A stretch of DNA of 5,630 nucleotides from Chloroflexota bacterium. Lineage in GTDB: Bacteria; Chloroflexota; Anaerolineae; Anaerolineales; Villigracilaceae. The number at the start of each line of letters is the position of its first letter. Position 1 is the stretch's first letter. Shown one piece after another: positions 1 through 5,512 of this stretch. Location of the stretch: the NCBI GenBank assembly GCA_016191895.1, contig JACPVD010000335.1, positions 1-5,630 of the forward strand. Direction: 5' to 3'. The position numbers and the translations under genes are program-made. The notes below the pieces were generated by a model that saw nothing but the letters and a program-made list of their open reading frames with translations, ran no database searches and had not been told where the DNA came from.

Positions 1-651
1 GATGTGGTTTTCATTTGTTTTACTTTCGATAAATTCTTCCACATCCGGGTGATCGATGCGCAATACAGCCATATTGGCGCCCCTTCTTGAACCGCCTTGG
101 GCCACCTCCCCAAATGCATGATCATACACACGCAAGAATCCAACAGGTCCTGTTGCGCGTCCTGCCGACGTCTTAACAATGGAATTCTTCGGCCTCAACC
201 TCGAAAACGAAAAGCCATTGCCGCCGCCTGTCTGCTGAATCAGCGCGGCGTCGCGCAACGTCTGAAAGATGCCCGCGCTGTCACGTCCCATATCATCGGT
301 GATCGGGAGCACGAAGCACGCGGCCAGCTGGCCCAACGGAGTCCCCGCGCCGGTGAACGTCGGCGAATTCGGGAAAAATTTTTTGCTGGATAATAAATGG
401 TAATACTCCACCGTGCGTTCCTGCACGTCTGCGCCCCACTGTTCCTCCACTTTGGCAACGTGATACGCCACGCGCCAGAACATCTCCTCCACATTTTCCG
501 CGGGCTTGCCGTCATCGCCGCGGCGGACGTAACGCTTCATCAACACCTGACGCGCATTATCCGTCAACTGCGCCTGCGACAGTCCTTTCGCCATCGGAGG
601 CATGGGCAGAAGCCCGTTTTTTACTTTGGGGTCGACAGATTTTGTAACCAT
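1..651 (-). CDS. nrdJ: Adenosylcobalamin-dependent (class II) ribonucleotide reductase, N-terminal part
   Basis: This is the 5' part (217 codons) of a class II ribonucleotide reductase, the cytoplasmic enzyme that converts ribonucleotides to deoxyribonucleotides with a thiyl radical generated from adenosylcobalamin. The frame is open to base 1, so the 3' end lies outside the window. Visible family blocks are NSPT at residues 95-98, [10 protein letters not shown] around 107-116 with Cys112 as the expected first cysteine of the redox pair, [14 protein letters not shown] at 141-154, a [14 protein letters not shown] block at 167-180, and [23 protein letters not shown] at 185-207. The remaining active-site cysteines would be downstream. 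I see no ATP-cone before the catalytic domain, so the overall-activity allosteric site seems absent at this end. The start ATG (649-651) is preceded by a good AGGAGA at 659-664. The gene lies 86 bases behind nrdR on the same strand, with a terminator-like hairpin between them. The family call is firm; the exact NrdJ subtype is not settled. Confidence 0.95.
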   Translation of the reverse strand, partial: MVTKSVDPKVKNGLLPMPPMAKGLSQAQLTDNARQVLMKRYVRRGDDGKPAENVEEMFWRVAYHVAKVEEQWGADVQERTVEYYHLLSSKKFFPNSPTFTGAGTPLGQLAACFVLPITDDMGRDSAGIFQTLRDAALIQQTGGGNGFSFSRLRPKNSIVKTSAGRATGPVGFLRVYDHAFGEVAQGGSRRGANMAVLRIDHPDVEEFIESKTNENHI

Positions 652-658
652 GGAATAT

Positions 659-664
659 TCTCCT
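659..664 (-). promoter_or_regulatory. Shine-Dalgarno of nrdJ
   Basis: On the minus strand AGGAGA stands seven bases before the nrdJ ATG at 651. It fixes that start and shows that this gene uses ordinary Shine-Dalgarno initiation, unlike the two genes that diverge from 4950-5019. Confidence 0.8.
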
Positions 665-681
665 GTAAAGTGTGGTGTTTT

Positions 682-734
682 GAACAAAACAGACAAAGAC
701 ATATCCCCGCCAGGGATGGGGGCGTCTTTGTCTG
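682..734 (-). terminator. Intrinsic terminator or attenuator between nrdR and nrdJ
   Basis: CAGACAAAGAC (690-700) and GTCTTTGTCTG (724-734) form a perfect 11-bp inverted repeat, with an inner CCCC (705-708) that can pair with the G-run at 718-722. On the minus strand the stem is followed by TTTTGTTC (689-682), so it reads as a rho-independent terminator in the direction of nrdR and nrdJ. The plus side lacks a T-run. The stem begins three bases after the nrdR stop and ends about 38 bases before the nrdJ ATG. That leaves no room for a full promoter after the hairpin, so nrdJ should depend on read-through or on a promoter inside nrdR. That points to partial termination or attenuation, which is an inference. 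Confidence 0.8.
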
Positions 735-737
735 GAA

Positions 738-1187
738 TTAATCTTCGAGCAACTGGTCGATTTCGGTGCGGATGGATTGCAGGTCGTCGAGACCCAAATA
801 CACGATCGCATAACGGATATAAGCGATTTGATCCGTCTCTTTCAACGTGGTCATCACCAAATCGCCGACCACGCGCGAAGAGACTTCCGCCTTGCCCAGT
901 TTTTGCAATTGGGTTTCGACCTGCCCGATCATGCGTTCGATATCCGCCGCGGAGACGGGGCGTTTGGCGCACGAAATGCGGATTCCACGCGCAAGTTTCT
1001 CGCGGTCGAACTCCTCGCGCGCACCATCCTGTTTGATAATGAGCGGCGTCGCCAGAATCGGGCGTTCGTAACTGCTAAATCGCTGTCTGCACTTCAAGCA
1101 CTCGCGGCGGCGGCGGATTCCTCCGTGACTATCGTGGGAAGTATCCAACACCTTGGAATCATGGTGCTTGCAGTAGGGACAACGCAT
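738..1187 (-). CDS. nrdR: Transcriptional repressor NrdR
   Basis: This encodes a 149-aa NrdR, the nucleotide-sensing repressor that binds NrdR boxes upstream of ribonucleotide reductase genes. The N-terminal Zn-ribbon is visible: MRCPYC (Cys3, Cys6) and a second pair ECLKC (Cys30, Cys33), followed by RFSSYER. The ATP-cone spans roughly residues 49-138, with the [18 protein letters not shown] block, a KRPVS block and [15 protein letters not shown], which replaces the more usual VRFASVYRSF-like ending. Length is typical of the family. An upstream in-frame ATG at 1244 would add 19 residues, but the family begins exactly at MRCPYC, and a GGAGAGA stands in front of that ATG, so the start at 1187 is preferred. 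The gene is co-directional with nrdJ, the usual kind of target. Regulation is likely from the promoter at 1278-1306. The identification is secure. Confidence 0.97.
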   Translation of the reverse strand: MRCPYCKHHDSKVLDTSHDSHGGIRRRRECLKCRQRFSSYERPILATPLIIKQDGAREEFDREKLARGIRISCAKRPVSAADIERMIGQVETQLQKLGKAEVSSRVVGDLVMTTLKETDQIAYIRYAIVYLGLDDLQSIRTEIDQLLED

Positions 1188-1194
1188 GAAAAAG

Positions 1195-1201
1195 TCTCTC
1201 C
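1195..1201 (-). promoter_or_regulatory. Shine-Dalgarno of nrdR
   Basis: The minus strand reads GGAGAGA followed by seven bases and the ATG at 1187. This supports the MRCPYC start over the upstream in-frame ATG at 1244. Confidence 0.75.
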
Positions 1202-1220
1202 AATATAGAACAAATGTTAG

Positions 1221-1265
1221 AGCCAGATATGGGCGTCTCGGCACTGCATCCCCGTATATATGGCT
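1221..1265 (-). promoter_or_regulatory. Stem-loop in the predicted nrdR leader
   Basis: AGCCAGATAT (1221-1230) and ATATATGGCT (1256-1265) are inverted repeats with one mismatch in ten. Inside them GGG (1231-1233) faces CCC (1251-1253). The element lies between the predicted transcription start (about 1270) and the Shine-Dalgarno, so it would fold in the 5' untranslated region. It might act as a leader structure, or the AT-rich arms might be protein sites in DNA. I do not recognise a known riboswitch. Confidence 0.4.
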
Positions 1266-1277
1266 AAAGTGTTGCGC

Positions 1278-1306
1278 ATTTTAGCACCGACCCTATTCAT
1301 TGGCAA
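1278..1306 (-). promoter_or_regulatory. Predicted sigma70-type promoter of nrdR(-nrdJ)
   Basis: On the minus strand TTGCCA (1306-1301), a 17-base spacer and TAAAAT (1283-1278) make a near-consensus promoter, with TGC directly before the -10 giving an extended -10. The start of transcription should be near 1270-1271, about 83 bases before the nrdR ATG. No complete NrdR box (consensus close to ACACWATATATWGTGT) is evident. Only a left half, ACAC followed by AT-rich sequence, occurs at the predicted start (1272-1257). Confidence 0.65.
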
Positions 1307-1569
1307 GAGCGAGATATGGTGATGCAATCCTTAAAAAATCACACGGTTTCATTTTTTAAGCGTAGCAAATGTTCTCCAACCACCATGCAGGGATCAGGAG
1401 CAGATGCCCCTTCCTGATGTCCGCACCGGGTGAAATTGAGTTGCTGACTGAATTGTGTTTGCGGAAAATATACAGCGCCCATCCGGTGACAAAGGATGAG
1501 CGCATATTGCAAACAAAGTTTGGAAAAAATTATTTTGGAGTTTTTTGTATGCGAGGTGGATCAGGCTAT
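1307..1569. other. Non-coding stretch between nrdR promoter and hydrolase gene
   Basis: This stretch lies upstream of the nrdR promoter and downstream of the hydrolase gene that ends at 1606. Short open frames exist on both strands (plus 1369-1611, minus 1394-1774), but neither shows a recognisable domain. The minus one runs into the real hydrolase gene in another frame. I find no tRNA-like fold. The only clear structure is the inverted repeat at 1330-1360. Confidence 0.5.
1330..1360. repeat. Perfect 10-bp AT-rich inverted repeat
   Basis: CTTAAAAAAT (1330-1339) and ATTTTTTAAG (1351-1360) are exact reverse complements with an 11-base centre. The element sits about 25 bases upstream of the nrdR -35 box. 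It could be a protein-binding site or a curved A-tract upstream of the promoter. A terminator is less likely because the stem has only one G-C pair. Confidence 0.5.
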
Positions 1570-1606
1570 AACGGGAGTCCCGAAGTGGAACGTGGCGGAC
1601 TCCGTT
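1570..1606 (-). terminator. Hairpin directly behind the alpha/beta hydrolase gene, possible terminator
   Basis: AACGGGAGTCC (1570-1580) pairs with GGACTCCGTT (1597-1606) with one bulged base, over a 16-base loop. On the minus strand the stem begins at the hydrolase stop codon. It is followed by ATAGCC, without a T-run, so it is not a canonical intrinsic terminator. It could be a rho-aided 3' end, an mRNA-stabilising structure, or one copy of a dispersed palindromic repeat. Confidence 0.4.
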
Positions 1607-2478
1607 CATAAATTCTTCAAAAACCCCATCACATGCGGATTGAGTTTTTCGGGGTGGCATTGATGCGGTACATGCCCGCAAACCGGCATGGAATGAGATG
1701 CGGTTATATTGGGAAGCAGTCGCCCGATGCGCGGAAAAGAGTCGGAGGCGAGGGTTTGATCGCGTCCACCCCAAAGGAGCAGAGTCGGCTGGTTGATGCG
1801 ATGCAGGTTCGAGGTCAGATCGGGAAGCGTGCGCGGGATGTTGTAGATTCCAGAGGAGGCGCGTTTATAGTCCAGCGCGGTTTGATAGCGGATGTGTTCA
1901 GGTAATGTATGTTTTTCACGATGGCCGATGTAATCGTTGAAACTGGTCACATCCACCATGAAGCGGAAGAGACGATATGGAGTGCGGTCGATAAGCGCGG
2001 TGTTGACGAGTTTGCGCCGAAAGGCCAGCCGCAAAATGGGCGGAAGTTGATGGATATCGTAAAAGGGATTGACGAGGACAATGGCGCGAATACGCCCGGG
2101 ATGTTGCAACGCATATTGCAAGGACAGGCCGCCGCCAAGCGAATGGCCGACAAGAACGAGCGAGTCGGGAAGATTCAGCGAGTCGATCCACGCGGAGAAA
2201 TGATCGTATGTGGAATGGAACGAATAATCGCGATGACTTTCGGGCTTGTAACTTTCGCCATGGCCCAGCAGGTCGGGCGCGTACCCGGCATAACCGGACG
2301 CGGCGAGTTCCGGGAGAAGATCGTCCCAATCATGTAAAGACGCGGCCAGCCCGTGGACGAGAATTACCGGGTCGCCTTCGCCCTGCTGGACGAAGTTAAC
2401 GTGGTTGTTTGTTGTTATGTGATTTACCAGGGACATTTTTGCCTGTAAAGCGCGAAACAAATTTCGCGGTACGTTCAT
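1606..2478 (-). CDS. Alpha/beta-fold hydrolase
   Basis: This is a 290-aa single-domain serine hydrolase of the alpha/beta fold, probably cytoplasmic, since I see no signal peptide. VILVHGLAAS (38-47) supplies the HG oxyanion motif, VGHSLGG (110-116) is the nucleophile elbow with Ser113, the acid is likely Asp240 in LLLWGGRDQTL, and the histidine is His269 in the CGH motif. Residues about 140-215 form a cap-like insertion. The substrate cannot be told from sequence; esters, lactones or acyl thioesters are all possible. The ATG at 2478 overlaps the stop of the upstream hydrolase-ligase gene as ATGA, which suggests translational coupling. An alternative ATG at 2436 (residue 15) would still keep the whole fold. 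It lacks the long lid of classical lipases and resembles the N-terminal domain of its upstream neighbour in overall motif layout, so the pair may be related by duplication; this is an inference. Confidence 0.9.
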   Translation of the reverse strand: MNVPRNLFRALQAKMSLVNHITTNNHVNFVQQGEGDPVILVHGLAASLHDWDDLLPELAASGYAGYAPDLLGHGESYKPESHRDYSFHSTYDHFSAWIDSLNLPDSLVLVGHSLGGGLSLQYALQHPGRIRAIVLVNPFYDIHQLPPILRLAFRRKLVNTALIDRTPYRLFRFMVDVTSFNDYIGHREKHTLPEHIRYQTALDYKRASSGIYNIPRTLPDLTSNLHRINQPTLLLWGGRDQTLASDSFPRIGRLLPNITASHSMPVCGHVPHQCHPEKLNPHVMGFLKNL

Positions 2479-4949
2479 TCGCCTGCGATCTGTTTTCCAT
2501 AACGTTTTGCCAGTTCACGCCGCAGCACTTTGCCGATGAAGGTGCGTGGAAAATCGTCCATGAAGATGACGAAGCGCGGAATCAAGTGCGGGGGCAGGCG
2601 GCGTTTGCAATAGGCAATGACCGATTCCGCGGTGGGACGTTCGCGGCCGGCGATGACGAACGCAAGCGGATGCCCGGCCACGGCCACGACCACCACTTCC
2701 TTCACCTGCGGGATTTCATAGATCACTTCCTCCACATCGCGAGGGAAGGCGGGTTTGCCGGGCTTATCGGGATACCACATATCGGCCTTGCGGGCGATGA
2801 TGCGGAAATAACCGTCTTCGTCCATTTGGGCAACGTCGCCGGTCAAGAGCCAGCCATCGTCGAGCAAAACGGCTTTTGTGGATTCTTCGTCCTTCCAGTA
2901 GCCCATCATCACCTGTGGACCGCGAATCGCGAGTTCGCCGATCTGACCGACTTCCACTTCCTTGCGTCCTCGCGCAAGATCGACCACCGCGGCCTGCGTG
3001 GACGGCAATGGGATTCCGATGCTCCCCACTTTGCGATTTCCGCTTAATGGATTGGCATGGGTCACCGGCGAGGCTTCGGTGAGGCCGTAGCCTTCGACAA
3101 GTTTGCCTTTGGTAAGTTTCTCAAACGACTCCTGCACTTCCACATGCAGGGGCGCGGAGCCGCTGATGCAGGCTTTGATGGAATTGATTCCATACTTGCG
3201 CACGCCGCGAAAGCCATTGATGGCATTATACATGCTGGGCACGCCGGTAAAGATGGTCGGCTTGTATTTTTTTATTGTCCGCAAAATATCCTGAATCTGA
3301 AATTGCGGTTTCAGGATCAACGATGCGCCGATGGAAACGGGCACATTCAAGGACGTGGTCAGCCCATAACTATGCGAGAAGGGAATGGCGCACAGAAAAC
3401 GCTCACGGCCTTCCTCGGCTTTGGGGAGCCAGTGGCGGGTTTGCAAGGCGTTGGCGACCAAATTTCGATGCGAAAGCATCACCCCTTTTGCGTCGCCGGT
3501 TGTGCCGCCGGTAAATTGAATCACGGCCATGTCTTCGGGAGTTACATCCACTGTCGGCGACTGATCGCTTTGCCCGGAGATCCAGCGGCGGAAGCGCATG
3601 GCGCCGTGAACGTTGAGTCCGCGATTGCGCCAGCGCGAGATCAACTTTTTCGGCAGGGAAAGATATTCGCCGGGGTCGGTCAACACCAACAGGGGCAGAC
3701 CGCTGTTTTTTTGCACCTGCGCGGCAAGGCTCGACCATAAATTCAACGTGACCAGCGCGCGAGCATCGGTTATTTTTACCTGGCGGGTCAACTCGTCCAC
3801 ATCGGTCATTGGCGGGGTGAAGACAGCCACCGCCCCGGCTTTGATCACGCCATAAAACGCGATCACTGCCTGCGGAATATTCGGTAGATGCAAAACCACG
3901 CGCGCGCCTTTGCCGATGCCCATTGCGGTCAGCGCATTGGCGAATCGATTCGCTTCGTGATTCAACCGTCGATAGGAAAGCGTTGCGCCTTCAAAGTAGA
4001 TCGCGGCGCGGTTTGGAAACCTGCGCACCGACGAGCGCAATAAATGATGCAGCGGGATTCGCGGAATACCGATGGTATATGGAACGCCGTCTTCATAATG
4101 TTTCAACCAGGGGCGTTCGGCCGCAAGTTCGTTTCGCTCGGGACTGACCTTCGTAAACGAATCGTCGCGCCACGATTTTTTGGATTCGCCGCCGAGGAAA
4201 CGTCCAATTGCGCGATTGACCGCTTCGCGGCGTTCCAGCATGACCATGTGGCCGGATACGCCGATATCCTCCTCTTCCGCACCGACGATGGATACCGCCA
4301 CCTTCTCGAAGAGTGGCTTCTCGAAAACAGAATCGCGATGCCCGCGGATGACCAGCGCCGGGACAGTTAACTTTGCAAATTTATCCCAGCCCACCCATTG
4401 CGATAAATTTGTCAGATAAAACGGCTTCAACGCATGCGGCGGACCCGAAAGCCATTTCTTCGTGAACGGTTCGACCACGCGCAGCGACCATGTAGGCAGG
4501 TTCAACCCGAGTTTGAACATCGGATTCAGTTTGAATTCGCCGGCGGTGGCGATCAGGATCAGGCGTTCGACCTTCTGCGGGTGGTTGATCGCAAACTCAG
4601 TGACGATCGCGCCGCCGAAGGAGTGCCCCACCAACACCATCGGCGTAGACACATTCAATTTATCGAGGGCAGTTTCCAGGTCGAGCAGGATACGGGGCAT
4701 GTCGTAGCCGCTGGATGGTTTGTCGGAGAGTCCATGCCCGCGCAAATCCAAGGCAATGACGCGGTTTTTCAAGGCGAATTTATGCAGTTGATATTCCCAT
4801 TGCATGGCCTGCCCGCCGAAACCGTGAATGAAAACAATCGTGCGCTCCGGGCGATCGGGAGAAATATCGACAGCCGAGAGGCGTACGAGCCCCTGCGTGT
4901 CGGTGGAAACGCGAATTTCGTGGCGGTACAGGTCTAGATCGATGGACAT
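2475..4949 (-). CDS. Fused alpha/beta hydrolase - AMP-forming acyl-CoA synthetase-like protein
   Basis: This is an 824-aa two-domain enzyme. Residues about 10-255 are an alpha/beta hydrolase with HG at 42-43, the GHSFGG elbow with Ser110, Asp206 in IRGHRDSVF and His234 in VSGHMVM, so the triad looks intact. After a linker, residues about 295-824 are an ANL-superfamily adenylating domain. Its P-loop is FTGGTTGDAKG (479-489), EGYGLTE is at 619-625, TGD at 703-705, Arg720 and hinge Asp723 are in ARKADM, and the C-terminal lysine is Lys807 in PRTFIGKVLRREL. The N-terminal part of the ligase resembles long-chain fatty acid-CoA ligases (for example the ISGSAPLHVEVQE block at 595-607). The usual GR before the hinge is AR, and the C-terminal subdomain is altered and short. 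Expected chemistry is carboxylate activation with ATP plus hydrolysis of an ester or thioester; the substrate is unknown. The order resembles OleBC olefin enzymes, but OleB uses an Asp nucleophile. The ATG has no Shine-Dalgarno and appears leaderless. Confidence 0.92.
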   Translation of the reverse strand: MSIDLDLYRHEIRVSTDTQGLVRLSAVDISPDRPERTIVFIHGFGGQAMQWEYQLHKFALKNRVIALDLRGHGLSDKPSSGYDMPRILLDLETALDKLNVSTPMVLVGHSFGGAIVTEFAINHPQKVERLILIATAGEFKLNPMFKLGLNLPTWSLRVVEPFTKKWLSGPPHALKPFYLTNLSQWVGWDKFAKLTVPALVIRGHRDSVFEKPLFEKVAVSIVGAEEEDIGVSGHMVMLERREAVNRAIGRFLGGESKKSWRDDSFTKVSPERNELAAERPWLKHYEDGVPYTIGIPRIPLHHLLRSSVRRFPNRAAIYFEGATLSYRRLNHEANRFANALTAMGIGKGARVVLHLPNIPQAVIAFYGVIKAGAVAVFTPPMTDVDELTRQVKITDARALVTLNLWSSLAAQVQKNSGLPLLVLTDPGEYLSLPKKLISRWRNRGLNVHGAMRFRRWISGQSDQSPTVDVTPEDMAVIQFTGGTTGDAKGVMLSHRNLVANALQTRHWLPKAEEGRERFLCAIPFSHSYGLTTSLNVPVSIGASLILKPQFQIQDILRTIKKYKPTIFTGVPSMYNAINGFRGVRKYGINSIKACISGSAPLHVEVQESFEKLTKGKLVEGYGLTEASPVTHANPLSGNRKVGSIGIPLPSTQAAVVDLARGRKEVEVGQIGELAIRGPQVMMGYWKDEESTKAVLLDDGWLLTGDVAQMDEDGYFRIIARKADMWYPDKPGKPAFPRDVEEVIYEIPQVKEVVVVAVAGHPLAFVIAGRERPTAESVIAYCKRRLPPHLIPRFVIFMDDFPRTFIGKVLRRELAKRYGKQIAGE

Positions 4950-4984
4950 AAAGGGAGTTTACATGAGAGTTAGGCGAAAGTCAA
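4949..4984 (-). promoter_or_regulatory. Promoter of the hydrolase-ligase gene, predicted leaderless start
   Basis: The minus strand shows TTGACT (4984-4979), a 17-base spacer and TAAACT (4961-4956), then exactly six bases (CCCTTT) before the ATG at 4949. With usual geometry the A of ATG is +1. No purine-rich Shine-Dalgarno precedes the ATG, which agrees with a leaderless mRNA. Confidence 0.65.
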
Positions 4985-4985
4985 T

Positions 4986-5020
4986 TTGCGGTTTGGGGTA
5001 AAAATGCTATACTGAAATCA
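4986..5020 (+). promoter_or_regulatory. Promoter of the DUF1992 gene, predicted leaderless start
   Basis: TTGCGG (4986-4991), a 16-base spacer ending in TGC (extended -10) and TATACT (5008-5013) are followed by exactly six bases (GAAATC) and the ATG at 5020. The transcript is therefore predicted to begin at the start codon. No Shine-Dalgarno is present. The -35 box abuts that of the divergent gene, one base apart. Confidence 0.7.
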
Positions 5021-5337
5021 TGAATCTCGAAAAAGCGGCCGAGGCCATCATCAAAGAAGCGCAGGAGCGCGGCGAGTTCGAAAACCTCAAAGGCAAAGGC
5101 CAACCCATCGACCTGACGGCTTATTTCGAAACGCCGCAGGAACTTCGCAATGCGTACGCCATGCTGAAGAATGCCGGCATGGTCTCTGCGGAGGTGGAAC
5201 TCTTGCAGGAGATCGCCGCGTTGCGCGAAAGACTAACCGCGACTCGCGAGGAAAAAGATCGAAGCCGAATCCAAAAAATGATCCGCGAGAAGCAGTTGCA
5301 GTTCGATGTGATGATGGAGAGGATGAAGAAAAAGTGA
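5020..5337 (+). CDS. DUF1992 / DNAJC28-like small protein
   Basis: This encodes a 105-aa protein of the DUF1992 family, also called the DnaJ homologue subfamily C member 28 conserved domain. The diagnostic block is EAQERGEFENLKGKGQPIDL at residues 13-32, followed by FETPQELRNAYAMLKNAG at 36-53. From about residue 55 to the end it is highly charged and helical, likely a coiled coil, and ends in a basic tail. No J-domain is present, so this is the free-standing bacterial form. The molecular function of the family is not established, and I do not assign one. There is no signal peptide or membrane segment, so it is probably cytoplasmic. It is a single-gene unit: its own promoter lies directly in front and a strong terminator directly behind. 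The start is supported by the -10 box six bases upstream. Confidence 0.9.
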   Translation: MNLEKAAEAIIKEAQERGEFENLKGKGQPIDLTAYFETPQELRNAYAMLKNAGMVSAEVELLQEIAALRERLTATREEKDRSRIQKMIREKQLQFDVMMERMKKK

Positions 5338-5353
5338 GAATGCCTCTGCTTAC

Positions 5354-5403
5354 AAAATGTCTGTGACGGGAGCAAATCCAGGTCACAGACATTTTTTTAT
5401 TTT
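5354..5403 (+). terminator. Strong intrinsic terminator, probably bidirectional
   Basis: ATGTCTGTGAC (5357-5367) and GTCACAGACAT (5382-5392) form a perfect 11-bp stem over a 14-base loop, followed by a T-run (5392-5398) and further Ts to 5403. The stem can be lengthened by the flanking AAA/TTT. On the minus strand the same stem is followed by TTTTG, so it may also end transcripts from the gene at the right edge. It lies 16 bases after the DUF1992 stop. Confidence 0.92.
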
Positions 5404-5512
5404 CCCGGCTTGTGCCGAAGGCAAAAGCGCGGCAGGGACATCGTTCAGCCATCATAAAAGCCTCGGCGGATCATTCCTTTCAAAACGAGCCGCATTTCCG
5501 GCAGACCCAATA
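5404..5512. other. Intergenic region behind the FGE-like gene
   Basis: This is 109 bases between the terminator and the stop of the right-edge gene. It contains a short GC hairpin, GCCG (5489-5492) with CGGC (5499-5502) over six bases, about ten bases beyond that stop. I see no gene here. Confidence 0.4.

Noticed and set aside
652..737. Cobalamin riboswitch in front of nrdJ
   Set aside because: The gap is only 86 bases and is mostly the terminator hairpin. There is no room for a B12 box and its helices.
1188..1244. N-terminal extension of NrdR to an upstream ATG
   Set aside because: The family begins at MRCPYC and a Shine-Dalgarno precedes that ATG. The extension overlaps the leader stem and is not family-like.
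1369..1611. 80-codon plus-strand open frame
   Set aside because: No recognisable domain, no convincing Shine-Dalgarno or promoter, and its end lies in the hairpin behind the hydrolase gene.
1501..2121. 12-base direct repeat CGCATATTGCAA at 1501-1512 and 2110-2121
   Set aside because: One copy lies within the hydrolase coding sequence and the flanks are unrelated, so it is probably chance.
2409..3740. Long plus-strand open frames (2409-3047, 3057-3740) opposite the ligase gene
   Set aside because: They are antisense to a gene with unmistakable ANL motifs, show no domain, and are the kind of open frame that codon bias creates on the opposite strand. The same applies to 1633-2337 and 4044-4937.
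2475..4949. Direct naming of the fusion as OleBC
   Set aside because: The hydrolase has a Ser nucleophile (GHSFGG) instead of the Asp expected for OleB, and no oleA or oleD is nearby.
5087..5455. 122-codon minus-strand open frame across the DUF1992 gene
   Set aside because: It is antisense to a well-supported gene and runs through the terminator; no domain is seen.
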